DNA of 64,000 bases from Flavobacteriaceae bacterium (GTDB lineage: Bacteria > Bacteroidota > Bacteroidia > Flavobacteriales > Flavobacteriaceae), in contig JABDNT010000016.1 of NCBI GenBank assembly GCA_013043685.1, positions 121,333-185,332 on the forward strand. Direction: 5' to 3'. A model generated the notes under the pieces. The model saw only the letters and a list, made by a program, of their open reading frames with translations, did no database searches and was not told where the DNA came from. Below, piece after piece: positions 35,314 to 44,108 of this stretch (position 1 is its first letter; the number at the start of each line of letters is the position of its first letter). Both the position numbers and the translations under genes were made by a program.

Positions 35314-36123
35314 TCAACGGTTAATAACCTTGGAACCTTCAGGTATTTCAAATACCGAATCATCTAATTTGGTTTCGGTAATAGTGACCTTTTCAAAGTT
35401 CACATTGTTCCTGGCCTGGATGGGTTTACCATTCTCGACATTATACCATGTTAGGGTTTTTGGTAATTTTAATCCGTTCACCTCCTGCCATTCACTGTAT
35501 TTTATAAACCTCCATTCATCACTTGACGTATTTTCATTATAGGTCACTGTATACCCAAGCCATTCCATTTGATGCGTTTCGGGATGATAGTAAATTATGT
35601 ATTCGTCATTTGGTGAATTTCCTATTCCCGGGTCAAAACTTATCTTTATACCTTCATAAACATCACCGTCTAACTCTGTGCCTTTTACCTCTTCGTAACT
35701 AAGTCCTTTATCACCCAAAACAAAGGGCATAGCGTAGAAATAGAACATCAGGTTGTGGTAGAATATTGGGTTATCCTTGTATGCTTCTTCCTGGTTCTGA
35801 AGTAACCAAATGTCTTTACCGTTAAAGCCTATTGACCATTTTTCCGATTCAATTTTTGTCCGGCGATCCGGCAGGGAAACGGTATGTGTTTCAGCGCCAT
35901 TCAATTTACTAAACTCAAAACACAGATTTTTCATTTCACTCCAACGTTCTAGTCCGCCATGAGCTTTAAGAACTTCCTTAAAAAGAACCGGGTAATTCAT
36001 TATTCGGGCGGTTTCTTCAGAAATGGAGATCGTATCGTGAATAACCGGTTGTGGATCTTTATTCTGCTCCTTGCAAGCATACATCAGTACCGAGGCTACA
36101 AATAACAGGTAGAAGGTCTTCAT
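35314..36123 (-). CDS. DUF6503 family lipoprotein
   Basis: A 269-residue lipoprotein (LMYAC, C17 from the chosen start). An upstream in-frame ATG at 36171 would add 16 residues before the signal peptide and overlap the likely promoter, so 36123 is preferred. The body is beta-rich, with VLKAHGGLERWSEMKNLCFE, KWSIGFNGKDIWLLQ and YHPETHQMEWLGYTVTYN, characteristic of DUF6503 and reminiscent of LolA/outer-membrane lipoprotein sorting folds. Function unknown. It converges with the glycoside hydrolase gene with 2 nt between stop codons. Confidence 0.75.
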   Translation of the reverse strand: MKTFYLLFVASVLMYACKEQNKDPQPVIHDTISISEETARIMNYPVLFKEVLKAHGGLERWSEMKNLCFEFSKLNGAETHTVSLPDRRTKIESEKWSIGFNGKDIWLLQNQEEAYKDNPIFYHNLMFYFYAMPFVLGDKGLSYEEVKGTELDGDVYEGIKISFDPGIGNSPNDEYIIYYHPETHQMEWLGYTVTYNENTSSDEWRFIKYSEWQEVNGLKLPKTLTWYNVENGKPIQARNNVNFEKVTITETKLDDSVFEIPEGSKVINR

Positions 36124-36143
36124 AGATAATAGGTTTGTTACCC

Positions 36144-36151
36144 CAAAAATA
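36144..36151 (-). promoter_or_regulatory. Putative -7 box for the DUF6503 gene
   Basis: Minus strand TATTTTTG, a full match, 20 nt before the ATG at 36123. It supports that start. Confidence 0.5.
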
Positions 36152-36183
36152 AGAAAGCTTCCGCTATACACGAAAGCTTTTTT
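36151..36183. other. Hairpin in the divergent spacer
   Basis: Imperfect inverted repeat AAGAAAGCTTCCG/CGAAAGCTTTTTT with an 8-nt loop and one mismatch. It looks like an intrinsic terminator but lies between divergent genes, just upstream of the DUF6503 -7 box, where no transcript should need ending. Confidence 0.4.
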
Positions 36184-36237
36184 GAAACCTTTAATATTTT
36201 CAAGTTAAGTGTTAAAATATAACAACAATTTACTCCT

Positions 36238-36245
36238 TACCTTTG
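36238..36245 (+). promoter_or_regulatory. -7 box directly abutting the RNA methyltransferase start
   Basis: TACCTTTG, a full match, ends exactly 4 nt before the ATG at 36250. Implies a leaderless mRNA. Confidence 0.55.
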
Positions 36246-36249
36246 CTCA

Positions 36250-37047
36250 ATGCGTAAATCAATTTCAAGCGTACAAAATCCTCTGGTAAAAAAGATATCC
36301 CTGCTTATAGAGAAATCCAGGGAGCGCAGAAAAACAGGGACTTTTGTGATCGAAGGAAAACGTGAGATACACTTAGCTACCAAAGGGGATTATTCAATAA
36401 AAACAGTCTTAATCTGTCCCGATATCTACTCAGATAATATTTCTGAATTTACATCAGAAGACACCGAAATAATTGAAATTAGTATAGAAGTATATCAAAA
36501 ACTCAGCTACAGAAAAACAACCGAAGGAATCATCGCAATTGCCGAAGTCAATGAACTCTCATTAGATGCACTTCAGTTCACCAAAGAAAAACCCCTGGTC
36601 CTTGTAGCTGAGGCTCCTGAAAAACCTGGGAATATTGGAGCACTACTTCGCACGGCAGATGCTGCACAGCTGGATGCGGTGATTATAGCGAATCCCAAAA
36701 CCGATATGTTTAATCCAAATATAATTCGCAGTAGTGTGGGTTGTCTGTTCACGAATAATGTCGCCACAGGAGATACCGATGAGATCATCCGGTTCCTGCA
36801 AAAAAATAAGATTGACATTTATGCTGCGACCTTACAAGCTTCGGTTCCTTATCAGACCTGTGATTTCACAAGATCATCAGCTATCGTTGTTGGAACAGAA
36901 GATGAAGGTTTATCGGAGAGCTGGAGGGTGCACAGCACGCAAAACATCATCATTCCCATGCAAGGTGAAATAGACAGCATGAATGTTTCTGTGGCTGCAG
37001 GAATCCTTATCTTTGAAGCCAAAAGACAACGAAATTTCGAAGTATGA
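36250..37047 (+). CDS. TrmH (SpoU) family RNA 2'-O-methyltransferase
   Basis: SAM-dependent methyltransferase of the SPOUT class acting on ribose 2'-OH of rRNA or tRNA. The 265-residue protein has an N-terminal substrate-binding domain (KTGTFVIEGKREIHLA) and a SpoU catalytic domain with motif 1 PGNIGALLRTADAA, motif 2 IVVGTEDEGLS and motif 3 IPMQGEIDSMNVSVAAGIL. The exact target nucleotide is not predictable. The end overlaps the Ste24 gene by 4 nt (ATGA). Confidence 0.92.
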   Translation: MRKSISSVQNPLVKKISLLIEKSRERRKTGTFVIEGKREIHLATKGDYSIKTVLICPDIYSDNISEFTSEDTEIIEISIEVYQKLSYRKTTEGIIAIAEVNELSLDALQFTKEKPLVLVAEAPEKPGNIGALLRTADAAQLDAVIIANPKTDMFNPNIIRSSVGCLFTNNVATGDTDEIIRFLQKNKIDIYAATLQASVPYQTCDFTRSSAIVVGTEDEGLSESWRVHSTQNIIIPMQGEIDSMNVSVAAGILIFEAKRQRNFEV

Positions 37048-38276
37048 GTCCGAAGATGCTCTTCTATATAATCATTAGTATCCTGGTGATAAATTTCATT
37101 ATAGACAAAGTTCTCGACTACCTCAACGCAAGGCATTTTAACGATCTGCTGCCGCAGGAGATCGCCGATGTGTATGATGAAGAGGCCTACAAGAAGTCCC
37201 AGCTCTATAAGAAAGTACGATATCGTTTCGGGTTGTTAACCTCGGTCATTTCGATAATTGCTACTTTGTTATTCTTCTTCCTGGATGGCTTCCAATATGT
37301 GGATAATATTGCTCACTCTTTTGCTGAAAGTCCAATTGTAGTGGCACTGATATTCTTTGGAATAATTGCCATTGCAGCGAGCATTTTAAGTTTGCCCTTT
37401 AGTTATTACAGCACATTTGTGATCGAAGAAAAATTTGGATTTAACAAGACCAGCCGGAAAACATTCATATTGGATAAGTTAAAAGGTATTCTCATGACCG
37501 CAATCATAGGAGGGCCTTTATTGGCCCTGATCGTTTGGTTTTACGAATGGGCAGGTTCGGAATTCTGGCTCTATGCTTGGGGAATGATCACGGTTTTCTC
37601 TATCGTTATGAATATGTTCTATGCCAGGCTCATTGTGCCTATTTTTAACAAGCAGCAACCTCTTGAGGCAGGTGTATTACGAACTAAAATAGAAGAATAT
37701 GCACAAGAAGTAGGGTTCAGACTTGATAAAATATTTGTGATCGACGGATCGAAACGCAGTACTAAAGCGAATGCCTATTTTTCCGGTTTCGGAAGTGAGA
37801 AAAGAGTGACACTTTACGATACGCTGGTCAACGATTTGGAGGATGAGGAGATCGTTGCTGTCCTGGCGCATGAAGTAGGGCATTATAAGAAAAAGCATAT
37901 TCTCATCAACCTTTTTGCCTCTGTCCTCACAACAGGCTTTACGTTGTGGATTCTTTCAATGTTTGTTGGGAATCCCTTATTATCAGAAGCCCTCAACGTC
38001 TCTCAACCTTCTTTCCATGTCGGCCTGGTCGCTTTTGGAATTCTGTTCACTCCGATTTCAGAAGTAACGGGCCTTGTAATGAATTATTTATCCAGGAAGT
38101 TTGAATACCAGGCAGACAATTATGCCAAAACGACATATGCCGGACCTCCTTTGATTTCAGCCTTGAAAAAACTCTCCAAAAACAGCCTAAGTAACCTTAC
38201 CCCGCATCCTGCTTATGTTTTCGCGCATTATTCCCATCCAACATTATTGCAGCGCTTCAGAAATTTGAATAAATGA
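37044..38276 (+). CDS. M48 family metallopeptidase (Ste24/CAAX protease type)
   Basis: A 410-residue multi-spanning zinc protease. The zinc site is H276-E-V-G-H280 with the second Glu-containing motif FEYQADNYA near residue 350. Six or seven membrane helices surround it, and SGFGSEKRVTLYDTLV precedes the HExxH. Eukaryotic Ste24 trims prenylated proteins; bacterial members act in membrane-protein quality control. It is co-translated with the TrmH-family gene, a pairing that probably reflects operon history more than shared function. Confidence 0.92.
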   Translation: MSPKMLFYIIISILVINFIIDKVLDYLNARHFNDLLPQEIADVYDEEAYKKSQLYKKVRYRFGLLTSVISIIATLLFFFLDGFQYVDNIAHSFAESPIVVALIFFGIIAIAASILSLPFSYYSTFVIEEKFGFNKTSRKTFILDKLKGILMTAIIGGPLLALIVWFYEWAGSEFWLYAWGMITVFSIVMNMFYARLIVPIFNKQQPLEAGVLRTKIEEYAQEVGFRLDKIFVIDGSKRSTKANAYFSGFGSEKRVTLYDTLVNDLEDEEIVAVLAHEVGHYKKKHILINLFASVLTTGFTLWILSMFVGNPLLSEALNVSQPSFHVGLVAFGILFTPISEVTGLVMNYLSRKFEYQADNYAKTTYAGPPLISALKKLSKNSLSNLTPHPAYVFAHYSHPTLLQRFRNLNK

Positions 38277-38315
38277 TCAGACAGTTGCGCAAAAGCCAGC
38301 CGGGCACAAAATTTG

Positions 38316-38346
38316 TTGGTACTTACAATCCAATATTGTACATTTA
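38316..38346 (+). promoter_or_regulatory. Promoter of relA/spoT: -33 TTG and -7 box abutting the start
   Basis: TTG at 38316-38318, 20 nt spacer, then TACATTTA at 38339-38346, ending exactly 4 nt before the ATG at 38351. The spacing fits the Bacteroidota pattern. Implies a leaderless mRNA. Confidence 0.5.
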
Positions 38347-38350
38347 ATTT

Positions 38351-40555
38351 ATGACTGAGGAAGTATTAGAAGCGGAAAAAAAGGAGCTCACCAGGCAATA
38401 TAAAGAACTGCTGAAGATAAGTTATCGTACGCTTACCGCAGCCGATAAAAGACTTATCAGATCGGCGTTCGATGTAGCCGTAGATGCACATAAGGATCAG
38501 CGGCGCAAATCGGGTGAGGCTTATATATTCCATCCATTGGCGGTAGCGAAGATCGTGGCTTCCGAAATAGGACTGGACGCAACTTCTATTGCCGCTGCAT
38601 TACTTCACGATGTGGTTGAGGACACCGAATATACGCTGGCAGATATAGAACAACTTTTTGGAGAGGCAGTGGCACGGATTGTAGACGGGCTAACGAAGAT
38701 CTCCAAGATGCCATACGAGAAAGACGTTTCGATGCAGGCCGAGAACTTTAGGAAAATGCTTCTTACCCTTCATGAAGATATACGTGTTATCATCATAAAA
38801 ATAGCGGACCGGTTGCATAATATGCAGACCATGGATTCAATGCCGGAACACAAACAGGTTAAAATCGCTTCGGAAACGCTATATATCTATGCTCCGCTGG
38901 CCCATCGTATAGGGCTGTACAATATTAAAACAGAACTTGAGGACCTTGGCTTAAAATATACCGAACCAAACGTATATGAGGATATACTCAGTAAAATAAA
39001 GGAAAGCAAGGAACAGCAGGATGCATATATCCAGGACTTTTCCAAGGTGATAAAAGATTCTCTCGATGCCGAGAAGCTGAATTATGAGATAAAAGGCAGA
39101 CCGAAATCTATATTTTCTATTCGAAGAAAAATGCTGGCCCAGAATGTGAGTTTCGATGAGGTGTACGACAAGTTTGCTGTTCGAATAATTTATAAAAGTG
39201 ACCATGAGAATGAAAAATTCATTGCCTGGAAGATCTATTCCATTGTAACAGATCACTTCAGGCCGAATCCAACCAGGTTGCGGGACTGGATCTCTTCTCC
39301 GAAATCTACGGGTTATGAAGCCTTGCATATTACAGTGATGGGGCCCCAGGGACGCTGGGTAGAAGTTCAGATACGATCGGAACGAATGAATGAGATCGCC
39401 GAGAAAGGGTATGCTGCACATTACAAATATAAAAACGATGAAAAAGAAGATATTGGCCTTGAAGACTGGCTGAATAAACTTCAGGAAACTCTTGAGAGTG
39501 CAGAAGTTAGTGCGGTTGATTTTGTTGAGGATTTTAAACTGAATTTGTACTCCAAGGAGATCTTCGTGTTTTCACCCAAAGGAGACCTTTATTCTCTTCC
39601 TAAAGGGGGAACTGCGCTGGATTTTGCATTTCATATACACACGGAAGTAGGTTTGCATACCCGTGGCGCTAAAGTGAATGGTAAGCTTGTTCCGTTAAGT
39701 CATGTCCTTAAAAGTGGAGACCAGGTCGAAATAATGACGTCGGAAAAGGCTAATCCTACGGCCAACTGGCTGAATTACGCCACCACAGGCCGAGCTCGTT
39801 CCAAGATCAAATCGTCTCTTAAAGAAGAGAAGAAGGAGATCGCGGCCGAAGGAAAAGTTGTTCTTGCCCGCAAGCTAAAATCGCTGAAGATCACTTTAGA
39901 TGAAAAAACAATAAACCAGCTGGTGGTCTATTTCAAACTTAAGACCAGCCTGGACCTTTTCTATCGTGTGGGAGCGGGAATCATTGACAATAAAAAACTG
40001 AAGGATTTCGCGGCCTCCCGATCAAATGCTTTTGTATCATTTTTCAAAAATAAGATCAGAAAACCCGGTCAACCACAGGATGTGGATCGCGACGAAATTA
40101 CCGAGAAGTTCGATCAATTGGTTTTTGGTAAGGAAGAAGAAAAACTCGACTATAAAATCGCCAATTGCTGCAATCCTATCCCGGGAGATGATGTATTCGG
40201 ATTTTTAACGGTGAATGAAGGAATTAAGGTTCATAAGCAAAATTGCCCCAATGCGTTACAGCTGCAGAGTAATTATGGTTATCGCATTATGCTTGCGAAA
40301 TGGATAGACTCTACACAGAGCGATTTCAGGGTTGAATTGAATATCTCTGGAATTGACACCATGGGATTGGTGAATGAAGTGACTAAAATTATTTCGAACA
40401 ACCTTCACATCAATATGAAAAGTGTGCATTTCGACAGTAATGATGGTGTATTTAACGGAAAGATCATTGTTGTTGTAAAGAACAAGAACATTCTTAATAA
40501 CCTGGTGGAAAAAATAAAAAATATAAACGGAATTGATAAAGTTAAAAGAGCTTAA
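38351..40555 (+). CDS. RelA/SpoT bifunctional (p)ppGpp synthetase/hydrolase
   Basis: The long RSH enzyme controlling the stringent response. The 734-residue protein contains an HD hydrolase domain (HPLAVAKIVASEIG and LLHDVVEDTEYT, with intact His-Asp), a synthetase domain (GRPKSIFSIRRKM, FAVRIIYKS, GYEALHITVMGP, VEVQIRSERMNEIAEKGYAAH), a TGS domain (LPKGGTALDFAFHIHTEVG), a helical/zinc-finger-like region with NCCNPIPGDDV, and a C-terminal ACT domain. Hydrolase residues look complete, so a SpoT-like dual role is likely. fur begins 22 nt downstream with its own promoter. Confidence 0.93.
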   Translation: MTEEVLEAEKKELTRQYKELLKISYRTLTAADKRLIRSAFDVAVDAHKDQRRKSGEAYIFHPLAVAKIVASEIGLDATSIAAALLHDVVEDTEYTLADIEQLFGEAVARIVDGLTKISKMPYEKDVSMQAENFRKMLLTLHEDIRVIIIKIADRLHNMQTMDSMPEHKQVKIASETLYIYAPLAHRIGLYNIKTELEDLGLKYTEPNVYEDILSKIKESKEQQDAYIQDFSKVIKDSLDAEKLNYEIKGRPKSIFSIRRKMLAQNVSFDEVYDKFAVRIIYKSDHENEKFIAWKIYSIVTDHFRPNPTRLRDWISSPKSTGYEALHITVMGPQGRWVEVQIRSERMNEIAEKGYAAHYKYKNDEKEDIGLEDWLNKLQETLESAEVSAVDFVEDFKLNLYSKEIFVFSPKGDLYSLPKGGTALDFAFHIHTEVGLHTRGAKVNGKLVPLSHVLKSGDQVEIMTSEKANPTANWLNYATTGRARSKIKSSLKEEKKEIAAEGKVVLARKLKSLKITLDEKTINQLVVYFKLKTSLDLFYRVGAGIIDNKKLKDFAASRSNAFVSFFKNKIRKPGQPQDVDRDEITEKFDQLVFGKEEEKLDYKIANCCNPIPGDDVFGFLTVNEGIKVHKQNCPNALQLQSNYGYRIMLAKWIDSTQSDFRVELNISGIDTMGLVNEVTKIISNNLHINMKSVHFDSNDGVFNGKIIVVVKNKNILNNLVEKIKNINGIDKVKRA

Positions 40556-40560
40556 ATAAC

Positions 40561-40568
40561 TACCTTTG
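40561..40568 (+). promoter_or_regulatory. Putative -7 box for fur-purA
   Basis: TACCTTTG, a full match, 5 nt past the relA/spoT stop and 9 nt before the ATG at 40578. The leader would be a few nucleotides only. Confidence 0.5.
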
Positions 40569-40577
40569 CTCCTTGGT

Positions 40578-41057
40578 ATGACTGCAAAAACGGATCAAAA
40601 TAATCAAGCCATTGTCAAGAATGTCTTTACGACATTTCTCGAAGAAAAAGGGCACCGCAAAACACCAGAACGTTTCGCTATTCTTCAGGAAATCTATGAT
40701 CATAATGACCACTTCGATATTGAATCGCTCTATATCAATATGAAGAACAAAAATTACCGTGTGAGCCGGGCTACTTTGTACAACACTATCGAACTTTTAC
40801 TGGAATGCGGTCTAGTGCGAAAGCACCAGTTTGGACAAAACCAGGCGCATTACGAAAAGTCATATTTCGATAAGCAGCATGATCATGTTATTTTAGCCAA
40901 CGGGGAAGTGATCGAATTCTGCGACCCTCGCATTCAGAATATCAAAAAAACCATCGAAGAGGTCTTCGATATTGAAATAACCAACCATTCACTCTATTTC
41001 TACGGAAATAGAAAAACTTCCGACCCCAAAAGCTATTCTGGTCGGGATAATTCATAA
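40578..41057 (+). CDS. Fur family transcriptional regulator
   Basis: A 159-residue metal-dependent repressor. A winged-helix domain ([34 protein letters not shown]) is followed by the dimerisation/metal domain with [14 protein letters not shown] and a terminal [12 protein letters not shown]. The C-terminal CxxC pair seen in some Fur and PerR members is absent, as often in Bacteroidota members of this group. The start is ATG 40578; an upstream TTG at 40566 lies within the promoter box. Iron versus peroxide sensing cannot be decided here. It is co-transcribed with purA 5 nt downstream. Confidence 0.88.
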   Translation: MTAKTDQNNQAIVKNVFTTFLEEKGHRKTPERFAILQEIYDHNDHFDIESLYINMKNKNYRVSRATLYNTIELLLECGLVRKHQFGQNQAHYEKSYFDKQHDHVILANGEVIEFCDPRIQNIKKTIEEVFDIEITNHSLYFYGNRKTSDPKSYSGRDNS

Positions 41058-41062
41058 TACTT

Positions 41063-42334
41063 ATGGCAGTAGACTTACTACTCGGATTACAATGGGGAGA
41101 CGAAGGTAAAGGAAAGATCGTCGACGTACTCACAAAAAATTACGATATCATTGCGCGCTTTCAGGGCGGCCCTAATGCCGGGCATACGCTTGAATTTGAC
41201 GGTATTAAGCATGTACTGCACACAATTCCAAGTGGTATTTTTCACGACAACGCCATCAACCTGGTTGGAAATGGTGTAGTAATCGATCCGGTAATTTTCA
41301 GGAAGGAGCTCGATAATCTTTTACAATTTAACATCGATTTCAAAAGTAAACTACTCATTTCTCGTAAAGCGCATCTAATCCTGCCTACGCACCGGTTATT
41401 GGATGCAGCTAGTGAAGCTTCCAAAGGAAAAGCGAAGATCGGTTCGACCCTCAAGGGAATTGGCCCAACCTACATGGACAAAACCGGAAGGAACGGAATA
41501 CGCGTTGGTGAGCTTGAATTAGATGGTTGGCAGAAGAAATATCGTGCTCTTGCGAATAAGCATGAGGCCATGATAGATTTTTACAAAGTGGAAATTCAAT
41601 ACGATCTGGCAGAAATGGAAGCAGAGTTCTTCGAAGCAGTGGAAGTATTGAAATCACTTACCTTCATTGATAGCGAGGAATACCTGCATCAGGCTCAGAA
41701 AGCAGGAAGAACAATTCTTGCCGAGGGTGCTCAGGGTTCATTGCTTGATATCGACTTCGGAACTTATCCATACGTAACATCATCGAATACAACTGCTGCC
41801 GGTGCATGTACTGGTTTGGGCGTTGCTCCGGGGAAGATCAAAGAAGTGTTCGGAATTTTTAAAGCATATGCAACACGGGTTGGCAGTGGCCCTTTCCCTA
41901 CCGAATTGTTCGATCAGTATGGAGAGACCATGGGACGCGTAGGCAAAGAATTTGGTGCGACTACAGGCAGGCCGAGACGATGCGGATGGCTGGACCTGGT
42001 AGCTTTGAAATATGCCGTACAGGTGAACGGGGTAACACAGTTGATGATGATGAAAGGAGATGTGCTAAGTGGTTTCGATAAACTGAAAGTATGTACTGCA
42101 TATCAATATAAAGGCGAGAAAATTGAACATCTTCCCTATAATATCGAAGCGGAAAATGTAACCCCTGTGTATACGGAAATGAAAGGATGGGAAGAAGATC
42201 TTACGAAGATGAGAGACGAGTCCGAATTCCCTTCAGCGCTGAACGATTATATTAATTTTCTTGAAAAAGAACTGGAAGTACCAATAAAAATCGTTTCTGT
42301 TGGGCCGGACAGGACACAGACAATACACAGGTAA
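41063..42334 (+). CDS. purA: Adenylosuccinate synthetase
   Basis: GTP-dependent first step from IMP to AMP. The 423-residue protein has the normal length, with LQWGDEGKGKIVDVL (P-loop and catalytic Asp), GPNAGHTLEFDGIKHVLHTIPSG, GIGPTYMDKTGRNGIRVGEL and the C-terminal VGPDRTQTI. It lies 5 nt after the Fur-family gene, an association common in Bacteroidota, and is probably controlled by the same promoter at 40561. Confidence 0.97.
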   Translation: MAVDLLLGLQWGDEGKGKIVDVLTKNYDIIARFQGGPNAGHTLEFDGIKHVLHTIPSGIFHDNAINLVGNGVVIDPVIFRKELDNLLQFNIDFKSKLLISRKAHLILPTHRLLDAASEASKGKAKIGSTLKGIGPTYMDKTGRNGIRVGELELDGWQKKYRALANKHEAMIDFYKVEIQYDLAEMEAEFFEAVEVLKSLTFIDSEEYLHQAQKAGRTILAEGAQGSLLDIDFGTYPYVTSSNTTAAGACTGLGVAPGKIKEVFGIFKAYATRVGSGPFPTELFDQYGETMGRVGKEFGATTGRPRRCGWLDLVALKYAVQVNGVTQLMMMKGDVLSGFDKLKVCTAYQYKGEKIEHLPYNIEAENVTPVYTEMKGWEEDLTKMRDESEFPSALNDYINFLEKELEVPIKIVSVGPDRTQTIHR

Positions 42335-42379
42335 CTCAATAATTGTTGGTATTTTCGTTTTAGTATTAAAGATCCTTAG

Positions 42380-44107
42380 TTGAAAATATCAAAGTACATA
42401 ACCTTATTCTTTCTTCTCCTTGAAACAGTTTCGTTTGCACAAGACGATCCCGAGAAAACCAAAGTTTCGGTTGAATCCGGATACCTCGAAGTGAAGCCGG
42501 AGTTTCCGGATGCGATCATATATACAAAGGATAATTCCGGGCAGGTCTATATTTTGCATGAAGGCGTGGAAATGTGGTGCGATCAGGCCTATGTCTACCT
42601 GAAGGATAATTTTGTAAAAGCGTATGGTAAAGTTAGGATCATGCAGGGTGATACCGTTAGCATGCGTAGTAAATATGCCGAATACAACGGTAATACCCAA
42701 TTCGCCTTTGCGAGTGGTGATGTGGTCCTCACAGAACCTAAGACCACGCTTCGAACGGATACCCTATACTTCGACAGGATTAAACAACAGGCATTTTACC
42801 GCAGCGGCGGTACAGTTCGTGACACTGCCAGTACACTAACCAGCAGGATAGGACGATATTACGCTAATTCAAAAAAATACCAATTCCTATCCAAAGTTAA
42901 AATCGTAAATCCGAAATATACCGTAAACAGTGAACAATTGGATTTTTATTCCGAATCGGGAGGGGCTTATTTATACGGGGAATCTACCATTGTTTCTGAA
43001 ACCAGCACGGTCTATTGTGAAAGGGGCTATTACAATACCCGGACCGATAAAGGGTATTTTGTTAAAAATTCACGAGTAGATTACAACAACAGAATTCTAT
43101 ACGGCGATAGTATCTACTTCGACCGCAATACTAGTTTTGCCTCCGCGACGAACAACATCAGGGTATTAGATACAATAAACCGAAGTATAATTCGAGGGCA
43201 TTATGCGGAAGTATACCGTGAGAAAGATTCGGTATTCATTACCAAGCGAGCGGTAGCAGTAACGCTGAGGGATAATGACTCCATTTATGTTCATGCAGAT
43301 ACGCTTCGAGTCACAGGAAAACCGGAAAATCGAATTATTCGAGGATTTTATCGCGCAAGGATGTTTAAAAGGGGTGTTCCCCCGGATGAGCCCACCAGTG
43401 GGAAGTGCGATTCTATTTTTGTCGACCAGAAAGCGGGTATTACGAAATTACTTAGAAATCCTATTCTTTGGAGTGGTGAGAACCAGATGACAGGAGACAC
43501 TATCCATATTTTGTCTAACAGCGAAACTGAAAAACTTGATACCCTTAAAGTATTTAATAATGCTTTCCTGGTTCAGAAGGATAGTGCGGGTTATAACCAG
43601 GTGAAGGGAGAGCGGCTTATCGGGCTTTTCACAAATAATGAGCTGGACACGGTCAATATCATAAAAAACACTGAGGTAATTTATTTTTCAAGGAATGACA
43701 AACAGGAATTGGTGGGAATTAACAATACGGTTTCAAGTTCCATACAAATGTACCTCGAAGCACAACAGATAACCGGGATCAGGTTTAATAAGCAAGCGAA
43801 AGGCAAGGTATATCCCCCATCCCAATTACCAGAGAATGCCCGTATCTTACCCGGATTTATCTGGCGAGGAGATGAGCGATTATTCGAAGTAAAAGACCTT
43901 TTCAAGGGTAAACCCGCTCCACTATTACCAAAAATCAAGGGAATTCCGCTGCCTGAAGATGAAGGAGAGTTCTTCGATGATATCCCTGAAGAAGATATAG
44001 AGCTGCCGGAAGCTTCGAAATTGCGAGCTAAGGATCTTCAGAACAGAAAGGCAGATCCCAAGGCTGAAACAAGAGATAATATTGAAGAAGATGAAGGAGG
44101 AGGGTAA
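42380..44107 (+). CDS. OstA-like (LptA/LptD N-domain type) protein
   Basis: A 575-residue exported protein with a TTG start at 42380 followed at once by a signal peptide (YITLFFLLLETVSFAQ). The region from about residue 45 to 300 consists of repeated short beta strands (GEVRIMQGDTV-like units such as YGKVRIMQGDTVSMRSKYAEY) typical of OstA/LptA jelly-roll periplasmic bridge proteins that handle LPS. The tail is acidic and low in complexity. No ATG near the signal peptide gives a better start. The last codons form a Shine-Dalgarno-like purine run (44094-44104) ahead of the next gene. Confidence 0.8.
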   Translation: MKISKYITLFFLLLETVSFAQDDPEKTKVSVESGYLEVKPEFPDAIIYTKDNSGQVYILHEGVEMWCDQAYVYLKDNFVKAYGKVRIMQGDTVSMRSKYAEYNGNTQFAFASGDVVLTEPKTTLRTDTLYFDRIKQQAFYRSGGTVRDTASTLTSRIGRYYANSKKYQFLSKVKIVNPKYTVNSEQLDFYSESGGAYLYGESTIVSETSTVYCERGYYNTRTDKGYFVKNSRVDYNNRILYGDSIYFDRNTSFASATNNIRVLDTINRSIIRGHYAEVYREKDSVFITKRAVAVTLRDNDSIYVHADTLRVTGKPENRIIRGFYRARMFKRGVPPDEPTSGKCDSIFVDQKAGITKLLRNPILWSGENQMTGDTIHILSNSETEKLDTLKVFNNAFLVQKDSAGYNQVKGERLIGLFTNNELDTVNIIKNTEVIYFSRNDKQELVGINNTVSSSIQMYLEAQQITGIRFNKQAKGKVYPPSQLPENARILPGFIWRGDERLFEVKDLFKGKPAPLLPKIKGIPLPEDEGEFFDDIPEEDIELPEASKLRAKDLQNRKADPKAETRDNIEEDEGGG

Positions 44108-44108
44108 T

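Noticed and set aside
38951..39421. 156-codon minus-strand frame inside relA/spoT
   Set aside because: It is antisense to the conserved synthetase domain; composition is not protein-like and there is no promoter box.
44094..44104. Strong Shine-Dalgarno-like sequence before the aminotransferase
   Set aside because: It is also the codon run for the acidic and glycine-rich end of the OstA protein, so it may be a by-product; kept only as a note to the start choice.
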